Source of the DNA: Methylobacterium sp. FF17
GTDB taxonomy: Bacteria; Pseudomonadota; Alphaproteobacteria; Rhizobiales; Beijerinckiaceae
DNA length: 64,000 nt
Direction of reading: 5' to 3'
Assembly: GCF_025813715.1 (NCBI RefSeq)
Contig: NZ_CP107532.1
Location: 5,274,501-5,338,500 of the forward strand
The position numbers and the translations under genes were made by a program. The number at the start of each line of letters is the position of its first letter. Position 1 is the first letter of the stretch. Shown here one piece after another: positions 19,285-27,324 of the stretch. The notes below the pieces were generated by a model. The model worked only from the letters and a program-made list of their open reading frames with translations, was not told where the DNA came from and did not search any database.

Positions 19285-21519
19285 CTAACGAACGCGGCGG
19301 GGAAGGGACCCGGTGCCGAACCTGGCGACGGTCGGCGTGGCGGTGACGGGCTTGGTGCCGGTCGGGGGAGTGGGCGTCGGCTCCGTCGGCCCTGGTGGCA
19401 GGGCCGGGGTGGATGGCGGCGCCCGGACGCCGGAGGGCGTCCGGTCCGGCGGCGGCGTCAGCTGGCGCATCGCGGCATCGGGCTGGGCTGAGGAGAAGTC
19501 CTGGAGGTAAGGCAACTGGCGACCCAGGCCGAGCTGGCCGAAGACCACGTGCGTGCCGATGCCGAGCGCGCGGGCGAGCAGGCCCGAGACCCTCGTGCCG
19601 TGGTCCTCCAGCACCGCCCCGCGCATGAGGCCTCGCAGGTGGACCTCGGCCTTGATGCGGCTCTCCCAGTCCGCCTTGCCGAAGAGGCGTTCCGAGTGAC
19701 GCTGCCTGAGCTTGTGCACGTGGAGGGAGACTTGCGCCTCCGTCTTGTTCAAGGCGTGGCAGGTCACCCAGGCGCCATCGCCGTAACGGGCCTGGATCCG
19801 CGACAGGTTCACGGGATTGACCTTCAGCGAAACCTTGACGTTGGCGCCGTTCCAATAGCGGATGCCGTCCACCCCCTCGCTGTAGTAGCGGATGCCCTCG
19901 TACAGCACGCCTCGGTGATCGAGCGTCACCCCCTCCCGGACGATGCCGAAGAGGAAATCGAGGTCCTGCCCGGTGCGAGGGTAACGGGGCTTGACGATCC
20001 GCGTGCCCTCCTGCCACCGGACGTTCGGGCTGGGGCCGCCAATCGTGGGTGGGTTGGGGTGATACACCTCCAGAAGGTAGCGGTGCACGATCCAGAGCAG
20101 GTGGAGGAATCCGATGAGCCCGTTCTCCTTCGGGTCGTAGTCGGAGCGGTCGACGTCCTGGGGCAGGACGAAGCCGGGGAGCTCGCTGAGCAAGCCCAGG
20201 TTGAGTAGGTGAAAGCTGTTCTCGACCGCTCCCTTCAGCCAGGGCATCCTCGCCAGCGTGAAGTCCCACGGCACGTCCAGGTCGCCGAGAAGGCGCTCGA
20301 TGGAATTGCCATGGGCGCTCAGGCTGTTGTCGAACGTGACGAACCGGGGAATCCCGGACATGGGGTAGGGCTGCGCGATGTCCGGATAGGCACCGGACAC
20401 ATACGACTTCGGCATGGCGGCGTGGCGGAAGACGCTCGCGAAAACCGCATCCCCGGGAGGTTCGAATCCCAGGTAAAATCCGATGATGGCATTGCTATAG
20501 ACGTCCACGAGCCAAGCAAGCCAAGGACGGCCGAGGGGGATCTTCAGCACGTCGCAATAACAGTAGAGCGGAAGAAGGGTCTCGTCGTACTGCACCTGGC
20601 TCAAGGCGAAGTCCGGTTCCTCATGCCCCCATGGCCGTCGGAAATCGCGGGCGGTGGCGACGCTCTTCCGAACGGCCAGCACGCGAAGCCGCGCCGGGGC
20701 TTGCCCCACGGTGTCGTAGAAGGTGGTCTTCGACGGCAGCTTAATCTTGTCGGCGAGCTCGGGCCGTTGCGCCTTCAGTTCCTCCAGCCGGTCGTACACG
20801 GTCGCCGCGATGTCCTTCACGGAAGTGGCCGGCTTGTCCCCCTTGCGCGGCGCGTGCCGGGCCGCCTCCAGCTTTTCCGCGACGGTGTCGCGGAGCACGC
20901 GCTTCACCTCCGGCAGCAGCTGGTTGCGGTTCCCCCTGGCGGACGTGTTCGGCTCCATGTCCCTGTCGTCGCCTTCGCGGCGCTTGGCCAGTACCCGGTA
21001 GTACTGGGAGACGCTGACCGAGCGCGTCTTGCCGAAGTACATCAGCCCATACTTCTCGCCGAGCTCGGTCAGCACGTCCTGCAGCACGAGCCGCTTCGTC
21101 CGCACGCCGTCGACCACCACCCGGGCCGTCTTCAGGCCAGGAGGAAGCCGCCTGTCCACGTCGCGCAGGATCGCTCGCCAGAATCTGATGTAGAGCTGGT
21201 GTCTATCGGGCTTGTCCGAAAGCAGGCGGTCCCGGTGCTTTCTCCGCCGCTCAAGCTCCTCCGGCGTATCGTCGTCGCGCTCGTCATCGAATTCGACCAG
21301 GCCCGTCGAAAGGCCGGCGACGAGCTCGGCCGTCACCCTGTGGGCGATGACCGCCCCGGTGGCCTCGCCGATACGTGCCGCGCCCTGCATGGGCAGGAGC
21401 TGTGCGTGCGCCACGCCGTCGATGGTCACTTCGGACAAGAGGCGATAGCGCCGGAAGGGGGCGAGCAAGTCTTCGCGGATCAGAAGACGGCATCCGGGCT
21501 CGAAGGCGAAGCTTTGCAC
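19285..21519 (-). CDS. tnsB: TnsB-like DDE transposase
   Basis: A 744-residue transposase that binds the element ends and carries out 3'-end cleavage and strand transfer. Its DDE (RNase H-like) core is intact: Asp312 in QYDET, Asp397 in VTFDNS and Glu433 in WLKGAVENS. The N-terminal 300 residues should hold the end-binding HTH domains. A beta-barrel region follows the core, and the last ~55 residues are Pro/Thr-rich. GTG 21519 was chosen because GGAGG lies eight bases upstream and the start sits just after the tnsA stop. The longer frame reaching to 22440 is a shadow of tnsA. Confidence 0.92.
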   Translation of the reverse strand: MQSFAFEPGCRLLIREDLLAPFRRYRLLSEVTIDGVAHAQLLPMQGAARIGEATGAVIAHRVTAELVAGLSTGLVEFDDERDDDTPEELERRRKHRDRLLSDKPDRHQLYIRFWRAILRDVDRRLPPGLKTARVVVDGVRTKRLVLQDVLTELGEKYGLMYFGKTRSVSVSQYYRVLAKRREGDDRDMEPNTSARGNRNQLLPEVKRVLRDTVAEKLEAARHAPRKGDKPATSVKDIAATVYDRLEELKAQRPELADKIKLPSKTTFYDTVGQAPARLRVLAVRKSVATARDFRRPWGHEEPDFALSQVQYDETLLPLYCYCDVLKIPLGRPWLAWLVDVYSNAIIGFYLGFEPPGDAVFASVFRHAAMPKSYVSGAYPDIAQPYPMSGIPRFVTFDNSLSAHGNSIERLLGDLDVPWDFTLARMPWLKGAVENSFHLLNLGLLSELPGFVLPQDVDRSDYDPKENGLIGFLHLLWIVHRYLLEVYHPNPPTIGGPSPNVRWQEGTRIVKPRYPRTGQDLDFLFGIVREGVTLDHRGVLYEGIRYYSEGVDGIRYWNGANVKVSLKVNPVNLSRIQARYGDGAWVTCHALNKTEAQVSLHVHKLRQRHSERLFGKADWESRIKAEVHLRGLMRGAVLEDHGTRVSGLLARALGIGTHVVFGQLGLGRQLPYLQDFSSAQPDAAMRQLTPPPDRTPSGVRAPPSTPALPPGPTEPTPTPPTGTKPVTATPTVARFGTGSLPRRVR

Positions 21520-21521
21520 GG

Positions 21522-22415
21522 TCAGTCCTCCGAATATTGGGTCAGGCTCGGCTCCTCCCGGCCCCGGCTGAATCGCATGCCGTCGCCGACCGGCTGGTTC
21601 AGGTCGACGGCGAGGACACCCTGTCTGACCAGGGCATGGGCCTGCTCCCGCGTGAGCGTCGGGAGGATCAGCCTCATCTGCGCCAGCGTCCGCCCCTCCC
21701 CGCCGCCGAGCCCGCGCAGCAGGGGCCACAGGACATCCGGTGCCGGGGTCGGGGTGTGCCGGTCCTCGAAGATTCGCCAGACCGTCGCGTGACGCACGGG
21801 ATGGCGGATGTGCCGCTCGGTGACGACGCGATAGGAATACCCAAGGCTGTTCAGCGCCGCACCGATCAGGGGCCAGCGTGCCTCGTTCTCGGGTTCGGCC
21901 GCCTCCTCCTCGAATTTCACCTCCGTGAACTCCCAACCGGCTGCCCGCACCAGGAGCAGGTCGGGCCGGTGGCGCCTTGCACGCTCGGAGGTGACGAAGC
22001 GCAGCCAAATCGGCTGCTCGACCATGCGCTCGACGGACCCATCGAGCTCTCCGTCGAGCGCGTGGTCGAATTCGAGGCCGGACGTCAGGCGAAGCACGCG
22101 ACCGCCCTTCCGGCTCCTCAGACGGCTTGGCCGGCCACGACGGGCGCCCCTGGGGGAGCGTCCGATCCGGATCGTCTCCACCCCCGGCAGATCCTCCGCA
22201 AGCGCGGGGTGACATGACTCGATGCGACAGCCCGGCACCGGCACCGGCGCTACGGGGGCAGGCCAGAACCGCTCCACGGCACGGGGCGGCGTCGCCGGCA
22301 GGGGTTCCGGCGGACGCTCCCGGATGCGCGACAGCATCCAGTTGGCCAGCGCCTCGTCCGCTGGCAGAAGCGTGCCTTCGGGCTGCGGGACCCGGACATT
22401 TGGTGGCTTCGTCAC
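21522..22415 (-). CDS. tnsA: TnsA-like endonuclease
   Basis: A 297-residue restriction-enzyme-fold nuclease. In Tn7 this subunit cuts the non-transferred strand, so that transposition is cut-and-paste rather than replicative. The catalytic pattern is visible as HRPD (Asp152) followed by the TEVK segment (Glu165, Lys167), with SGLEFDHALD upstream as a likely source of the first acidic residue. The C-terminal third (TLAQMRLILPTLTREQAHALV) resembles the TnsA wHTH domain. GTG 22415 has an AAAGGA leader. It heads the tnsA-tnsB-tnsC-tniQ-tniQ operon. Confidence 0.9.
   Translation of the reverse strand: MTKPPNVRVPQPEGTLLPADEALANWMLSRIRERPPEPLPATPPRAVERFWPAPVAPVPVPGCRIESCHPALAEDLPGVETIRIGRSPRGARRGRPSRLRSRKGGRVLRLTSGLEFDHALDGELDGSVERMVEQPIWLRFVTSERARRHRPDLLLVRAAGWEFTEVKFEEEAAEPENEARWPLIGAALNSLGYSYRVVTERHIRHPVRHATVWRIFEDRHTPTPAPDVLWPLLRGLGGGEGRTLAQMRLILPTLTREQAHALVRQGVLAVDLNQPVGDGMRFSRGREEPSLTQYSED
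21527..21531 (-). promoter_or_regulatory. Ribosome binding site of tnsB
   Basis: GGAGG on the minus strand, inside the last codons of tnsA and seven to eight bases before GTG 21519. It fixes the tnsB start and shows that tnsA and tnsB are separate proteins, unlike the fused TnsAB of some Tn7 relatives. Confidence 0.75.
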
Positions 22416-22544
22416 GCGATGTCCTTTCAGGGGTGCGCACGGTCGCCGGCGTCGGCGCGAGCGGCCGATTCCAACACCCTAGGCGCCCGGGACGGGACCA
22501 GCGCCCGACCCGGGATGAGCGCCGAGACGCGATCCGCTATTTCC

Positions 22545-22560
22545 ATAATTCCGGAATTAT
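22545..22560. promoter_or_regulatory. 16-bp perfect palindrome upstream of tnsA
   Basis: ATAATTCCGGAATTAT, an AT-rich perfect dyad in an otherwise very GC-rich region, centred about 140 bases upstream of the tnsA start and within the gap before the next gene. It has the look of an operator for a dimeric repressor, or of an AT-rich promoter core. The binding protein is unknown. Confidence 0.5.
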
Positions 22561-22629
22561 AGTGGATCGTGCCGTCGGCTGTCGATGCGCTCGGCCGGAA
22601 ATCCGGCGACGAGGTGAACGGACCTGGTC

Positions 22630-22641
22630 GTCCGGACTCCG
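22630..22641 (+). repeat. 12-bp direct repeat, copy 1
   Basis: GTCCGGACTCCG, repeated exactly at 23102-23113, so the two copies flank the 129-residue gene. They could be transposase end-binding sites or a regulatory element. A 12-base match between two GC-rich gaps may also be chance. Confidence 0.25.
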
Positions 22642-22653
22642 GATCGGGACGTG

Positions 22654-23043
22654 CTAGGAGGCCGCCCCTGTCGACTCCGCGATCCAAGGGACGACCGGGT
22701 ACGCCGCGAAGGCCGTCGCCAGGCGCGACAGCCAGTCCCCTGGTTCGCAGTAGCCGATGCTTACGGAACGGCTGGGCCCGTCGAGCGCGACGCCGGCGCA
22801 GAAAAGATCGACATGACCGTGCTCGCCATCGCTGGACACGGTGACGACCCACTCCCGCGCCGCGGTCCACGTCGCATCGACGAGGAGGTCGTGGAAACGG
22901 CAAGCCTGCGTCCGGTTATCGTCGCAGTCGCACGTCCCGTAGGCGGCGACGAGGGTCAGGAGCCAGGCTGCGATCTGATCGGGATCCCATGGGGGTCTGG
23001 GGGCGCGGGCACGTCGGGCCGAAGGCAGGTAGATGACGGTCAT
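22654..23043 (-). CDS. Hypothetical protein with Cys/His cluster, next to tnsA
   Basis: A 129-residue soluble protein of unknown family. Near residues 37-52 it has a tight CDC-x7-C-x2-H cluster (TCDCDDNRTQACRFH) that could bind zinc. The start is well supported: AAGGAGG at 23050-23056 lies six bases before ATG 23043. It points the same way as the tns operon, with about 240 bases and a palindrome in between. It may be cargo or an accessory gene of the Tn7-like element. Confidence 0.65.
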   Translation of the reverse strand: MTVIYLPSARRARAPRPPWDPDQIAAWLLTLVAAYGTCDCDDNRTQACRFHDLLVDATWTAAREWVVTVSSDGEHGHVDLFCAGVALDGPSRSVSIGYCEPGDWLSRLATAFAAYPVVPWIAESTGAAS

Positions 23044-23443
23044 GGGTGTCCTCCTTGCGGAAGAACCGATGGAAGGCCTTGCGTGGCGGCTTGACAGGGT
23101 GGTCCGGACTCCGCAGAATCCGGATTCGCCTGGATTGGCCTGCGGCTTTCCTCCGCGGACCGGCGCACACAAGTCCTGGATCGATGTCTTCCGAAATGGT
23201 GGTTCCGGGTTCGTAGGCGATGCTGGTAACGTCGCCTGATTGGATGTGCATCTTGGCTGGGCCGTGGGTCGGGGCGGCGGCTTAGGCCGACCCGATCCAC
23301 GGCCGTTTCGTTCCGCGACTGGCAGGGGCCGCGCTACTCTTCCAGTGGGTCGCAGGCCGTAGGCGGGGCGCGGGACTGCGGCCTCCTGAGCTTCGTGTGC
23401 GTTGCTCTCATCGAAAGCTCCAAGTTCTCTCTCGTAAAGGTGC
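23044..23443. other. Intergenic, 400 bases, with a promoter-like and a repeat sequence
   Basis: No gene supported. It holds the second copy of the 12-bp repeat (23102-23113). On the plus strand it also holds TTGACA (23091-23096), a 17-base spacer and CAGAAT (23114-23119), a sigma-70-like pair that would fire rightward, antisense to the flanking genes. No rightward gene follows within the gap, so this may be a small-RNA promoter or chance. Confidence 0.3.
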
Positions 23444-23935
23444 TTAGGGATTGTCCTCGGGCTCGGGCGGGACGCCCGCGTCGAGGGCGTACCATCTCTG
23501 GGCGATTTTCCTGTGAATTACTAGGAAATGTTTCTTAAGGCGATTTTTGGATTTCTCAGCCGCATCGATCGTATGGCCGGCGGCGATCACCACCCTGTTG
23601 ATCTCGCCCCCCGACAAGCCTGTCGGTCCCGCTTCCTCAAGGGCCTTCACGATCAGCCCGGCGACACCCTTCGTCGTGTCGGGAGCCGGTAACGACTTGG
23701 TTTTGTTGCGAGGTGCCTGGCTGGGCGCAGCCGGCGTTCCGGCCGCCGATGCGGACGGCTGCTTCCAGGCCGCCAACATCGCGTCCAGCTGAGCGACCCG
23801 CACCGTCAGGGTAGCGATCTCGTCTGCGATTTTCGGCAGCTCACGTGCGCTCTCAAGGATCGCATCGAGCTTCTGCTTCTTCCGTCGCAACGCGCGAGCG
23901 TTCCTGTCCCGCTGCTGCTGAACCTCGGCGACCAT
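23444..23935 (-). CDS. Coiled-coil protein with C-terminal winged-helix-like domain
   Basis: A 163-residue protein. Residues 5-75 are strongly helical and coiled-coil-like (Lys/Arg/Glu-rich, then an IADEIATLTVRVAQL heptad run). A low-complexity linker leads to about 60 residues resembling a winged HTH (TGLSGGEINRVVIAAGHTI, then RLKKH and RWYALD). It is probably a DNA-binding dimer. ATG 23935 is followed at once by the charged helix; the open frame runs 24 codons further upstream. It is co-oriented with the tns operon. No family name can be given. Confidence 0.6.
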   Translation of the reverse strand: MVAEVQQQRDRNARALRRKKQKLDAILESARELPKIADEIATLTVRVAQLDAMLAAWKQPSASAAGTPAAPSQAPRNKTKSLPAPDTTKGVAGLIVKALEEAGPTGLSGGEINRVVIAAGHTIDAAEKSKNRLKKHFLVIHRKIAQRWYALDAGVPPEPEDNP

Positions 23936-24341
23936 GCCGTGTGCGCTCCTGGCATCATGCCTGCGGAGACCGCAGGGTCGATGAGCCGGCATAACCTGGC
24001 CGACCATGCCGGCGCAAGAACAAAGTTTCCGGTCAACCGGACTTGGTTAAGAGAGATCGGCCTGCGTTGTCGTAGTCCGGAGGACCAGGCGGCGCGAGGG
24101 GCCGTAGCCCCTGACGCGGAGGCCACATGCGCCTCATGGCATCCCTCCGGCTCCGGGCAGCCCACTTTCGCGAGGCGGCGGGCACGCGTGGTGAACGGCA
24201 TGCGCCGTCCCCTCCCCGGCCCGTCGCCGCGTCCGGCGGACATCCGGCGTATCCAGACCGGACGGGTCGCGATTGTACCGGCGCCCAGGCCGGCCGATGG
24301 TGGCTAGGTCCATCCCTATGCCGCCCCTCAATTCCGTGGCT
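23936..24341. other. Intergenic, 406 bases
   Basis: No gene supported. It separates two leftward genes in the accessory stretch. A short symmetric piece around TTTCCGGTCAACCGGA (24026 onward) is noted, without a clear role. Confidence 0.35.
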
Positions 24342-25676
24342 CTACGGACCCAACGCTGCGGCGGGTGCGGCTGGCGCCCGTCGCAGGATGCCGCGGCTCC
24401 GATCATCGGGCCGCGTGAAGCCGCTGTCGATGAGCGCGGTGGCAAGTGCCGTATCCCGTAGCGCCATGAAGCGGACAGCGACCCCTTCCTCGTCGGCGAT
24501 CCCTACCAGCATCCCGACGAGGTCCGCGTCGATGGGTGCCCTGGAGCGCTCCGCCACGACGAGCTCGCCGTCTTCCGACCTCGACATGCTGAACGATTCC
24601 CGGCATGCGGCCGCAAGCCGGCGCATGGCCCGATGGGCGGGCGTATCGAGATAGGCGGGCGTTGAATCGTCGAGGATGGCGTCGACCTCCGCTGCGCCCG
24701 CCCGTCTGCTGGCGGCGTCGGGCCCGACCGCGTGGACAAGGTCCATCCTGCCGGTCATGACGGCGAAACCGACCGCCAGCCTCAGCGTGACCGCTCCCCG
24801 GGTCATGCATAGCCCGAGTGCGCCCTCATGGTCGTGTCCGAGGCTGCACGATGCCCGGCCAACCACCAACCCGTGATGGCGGCGGAGCAGGCGGGCGAGT
24901 TCCGGGCGGAGCCCTCCGTCGACGATGTCATGAAGGAGAGCCTCGGACAGGCGGCGCCTCCATCCTGTCCGCTCCGGATCGGCTGCCCGGCCCCCGTGGA
25001 CCGGACGGGCGCAGAGGATTCCGGCCACGGTCGGCATGGAGCCTTGCTGGAAGTCGGCGGGGGGCAATCGATGGGCGGCCTCCGCCAAGCCCCCCACAAG
25101 GAGGGGGAGGACCTTCGCGAATTCGGCCCGGAGCCTGCGCGTCGCCGTGGCCAGCGCCTGCACGTGGTCCTCTTCCTCCTTGCCCGGCGGCGTCGCGGTT
25201 CGCGGCGGCGCCTCACCGACGAAGGTGTCGAGGTCGTCGAGCGCCCCCAGGATGACGGGAAGGTTGCGAAGGTAACGAAGCCCCAGGTCGACATGGCGGC
25301 GCGTCCCGTGCGCCTGCTCGGGAAGCATGCCGGCGACGCTCACGAGGACATCCGTGACGCTTCGATGGGCTTTCAGGTCAAGGTCCATGGGAAGCCTCTG
25401 GAGGACGGCCCGGTCGGCGGGGTCGCGGGACCTCGCCAGCGGGACGACGACGCCGTCCGTCCAGGCCGCACGCACGTGCTTGCGGATGGATTGGCGCAAG
25501 CCCTTCACCGTCGACGTGCGGATGCTGCGCGTCGCGACGGCGACCCGGAGGGCCTGCAGGGCTGCTTCGGCGATGGGCCTGGTGTCCGGGTGCGAGAGCA
25601 TCGAGACCACTTGGCAGGCCTTCGTGAACTCTCGGAGGCGGGGATCGGCGCTCGGTTCATCGGGGCTCGGGTGCAT
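24342..25676 (-). CDS. Large unknown protein in the transposon-adjacent block
   Basis: A 444-residue soluble protein, mostly alpha-helical, that matches no family I can name. No transmembrane segment or signal peptide is apparent. Visible features are a basic N-terminal third (GLRQSIRKHVRAAW), a run around LRYLRNLPVILGALDDLD, a Cys/His-containing stretch (ASCSLGHDHEGALGLCM) and an acidic EDGELVVAERS segment near the C-terminus. ATG 25676 is chosen, although its leader is poor. In-frame starts lie further up, but a strong hairpin (25720-25740) there suggests untranslated leader. It is co-oriented with the integrase-core-like gene upstream and possibly co-transcribed with it. Confidence 0.55.
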   Translation of the reverse strand: MHPSPDEPSADPRLREFTKACQVVSMLSHPDTRPIAEAALQALRVAVATRSIRTSTVKGLRQSIRKHVRAAWTDGVVVPLARSRDPADRAVLQRLPMDLDLKAHRSVTDVLVSVAGMLPEQAHGTRRHVDLGLRYLRNLPVILGALDDLDTFVGEAPPRTATPPGKEEEDHVQALATATRRLRAEFAKVLPLLVGGLAEAAHRLPPADFQQGSMPTVAGILCARPVHGGRAADPERTGWRRRLSEALLHDIVDGGLRPELARLLRRHHGLVVGRASCSLGHDHEGALGLCMTRGAVTLRLAVGFAVMTGRMDLVHAVGPDAASRRAGAAEVDAILDDSTPAYLDTPAHRAMRRLAAACRESFSMSRSEDGELVVAERSRAPIDADLVGMLVGIADEEGVAVRFMALRDTALATALIDSGFTRPDDRSRGILRRAPAAPAAALGP

Positions 25677-25719
25677 GGCCGGAGGGACGCCTGGGATCGC
25701 TTGCGCCCGACCGTGCGGC

Positions 25720-25740
25720 GGCACCCGGAGGCCGGGTGCC
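25720..25740. repeat. Perfect 9-bp-stem hairpin between accessory genes
   Basis: GGCACCCGG, AGG loop, CCGGGTGCC. It lies between the stop of the integrase-core-like gene and the start of the 444-residue gene, about 45 bases before ATG 25676. There is no T-run on either strand, so a leader structure controlling the downstream gene is more likely than a terminator. Confidence 0.45.
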
Positions 25741-25854
25741 CTGTCCATTGTGGGAGGTCGGGGGCAAGGCACAAACGTAGCGCCCCCGACCCGGGACGCC
25801 TCTTGGCGGCATTCGCCGGACGGCGGCGGTAGAAGGGACCGCCATCGTATCGGC

Positions 25855-26400
25855 TCAGGCCTCGGCGTCCGAACCGCAGGCGGCGCGCCATGTGTGGGCG
25901 GCTTCCATCGCGGCTTGGCGGGTGACGAGCGCCCTCCGCTCCGGGTCGCTGGCGTGACGGCGACCCCTCACGTGCTTGCAGAGCGAGGTCAAGGTCCGCG
26001 CGAAGGGCCGCTCCGCCCTTTCGTCGGCCGCCGGTCCGGGCGGAACCGCGGCCCGCAGCTCGATGCCACGGCGAGAGAGCCAGTCCGCCGTTTCCGGCGT
26101 CGACCAAAGCAGGGCGCGGTCTGTGATCACGGCGGTGCAGGCGCATGCCCATACCGTGCCCAAGGGGCCCTCCTCGACGAGCGCCGCGTCGAGCAGCGCG
26201 AGGAGATGCCCATCGCTTGGTAGGGCGTCGTACAGGCCGAGGCCTGCTGCGCGGCCGTTGGCGACATCCATCGCGACGGCCACCCACATGCTTCGTGGGC
26301 TTGACCCGTCGTCGAGAACGATCCTGGGGACTTCGCCCACGAAGAGGCGAACGGTGAGCGGGACCTGATCGGGCTGCGGCGGGAGTTCTTCTGGAGGCAT
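25855..26400 (-). CDS. Integrase-core (rve)-like protein lacking the first catalytic Asp
   Basis: A 181-residue protein. By eye it aligns with the core of TnsB/Mu-type transposases: RIVLDDGSSPRSMWVAVAMD corresponds to the strand pair around the first Asp, VITDRALLW to the second-Asp strand, and DERAERPFARTL to the helix carrying the catalytic Glu. The second Asp and the Glu are present, but the position of the first Asp is Val or Gly (FVGE). The N-terminal DNA-binding and C-terminal domains of a full transposase are absent. It is either a decayed transposase fragment or a regulatory paralogue. ATG 26400 follows a GAGAAG leader. The fold call is inferred without a profile search. Confidence 0.55.
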   Translation of the reverse strand: MPPEELPPQPDQVPLTVRLFVGEVPRIVLDDGSSPRSMWVAVAMDVANGRAAGLGLYDALPSDGHLLALLDAALVEEGPLGTVWACACTAVITDRALLWSTPETADWLSRRGIELRAAVPPGPAADERAERPFARTLTSLCKHVRGRRHASDPERRALVTRQAAMEAAHTWRAACGSDAEA

Positions 26401-27324
26401 CTGGCTTCTCGCGATTGCGCTCGCCCTTGCCGGGGTGGTTTGCCCGAAACCTCGCGCTCGAAGCCCCTTGCCAGGTCGTCTCGTATCTGGCAGAAAGGCG
26501 ATTCGGATCGGGCTTCGGGCGCTCCACGGCGCTCTGTTGTCGGGGCCGTCGATGGCTATCTCTACGCGCTTGGCATCGGCGGCGGTTCGGTCGGGGCGCG
26601 CGATCCTGCCAGAACGCGCGTCCCCTTTTCCTGCACGTCTCGTGCGCCGGACGATGTCCAGGCGGCGTTTGGCGTGGGCGGGCCTTATCCCTTTTCATCA
26701 ACTGTTCGTCAAGAACATTCGTGCAGCGGCCAGTCTTGGGTTCCTGCTTCGAGAGTTCAGGGCGTGGCGCGTCAAGGGTCATGCGACGTCAAAGGCGGAG
26801 GAAGGCACGCGCGATACTGAAGGATTGCTTCTCTTATTCTTCCAGGATCACCTATCCAGTCCTTTGGGTCTCATCAGCCCTTCACAAGGATAGCAACGTC
26901 TTTCCTTTGGTCGTGGCGGAAAAAGAATTTTTTTTCAATGGCTTGGGCGATGCGCGTCAGCCCGGTCCCACCTGCGTCCCCCCAAACATGGATCGCAGCC
27001 TGACCTTGCCCCGGTCGCCGCGGCGTTCCTCGGCGACCAGCGAGCGTCGAAGAGATCCGACCTGGCCCGGCACCGGTCTCGGAGCTATGCCGCTCGCAAG
27101 GCTTCGTCTTACTCTGGGTTCGCCGGCTTGGCGCGGAGAGCAATCCGACACCTCGCTTCCTTGCCTGCGCCGTCAGCTTCCGGCGCACGGTGCGCAGCAT
27201 CGGGCAACGCTGAAGCCGGGCGCGAGGCTGGCGGATGCCCCCTTCGGCATTGCCAGGCAGGGCTGACCGGCATCAAGCCGTCGCTCGCGTTGACCGCCTC
27301 GCAACCGTCCCGCTAGATGGCTCG
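26401..27324. other. Intergenic, 924 bases, partly AT-rich
   Basis: No gene is supported on either strand. The segment 26805-26945 is clearly poorer in GC than the rest of the window and contains an A5/T8 run near 26921-26937. It sits between the accessory block and the ArsR gene and is a reasonable place to look for the right end of the mobile element. I could not identify terminal repeats or a target duplication. Confidence 0.4.

Noticed and set aside
21520..22440. Extension of tnsB upstream to 22440 (1051 residues)
   Set aside because: The extra part lies entirely over tnsA in another frame and is Arg/Gly/Ala-rich. GTG 21519 with a GGAGG site is a better start.
14242..26400. CRISPR array or Cas effector linked to the Tn7-like operon
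   Set aside because: I looked for regularly spaced repeats and cas-like proteins in and around the operon and saw none.
26874..27200. A 108-codon minus-strand frame ending in the AT-rich island
   Set aside because: Only its last ~30 residues look protein-like, and the remainder is Arg/Ser/Gly-rich. There is no family or start signal.
22416..27324. Defined right end of the Tn7-like element
   Set aside because: Candidate TGT...ACA termini and short repeats were inspected, but no pair with a matching partner and target duplication could be established by eye.
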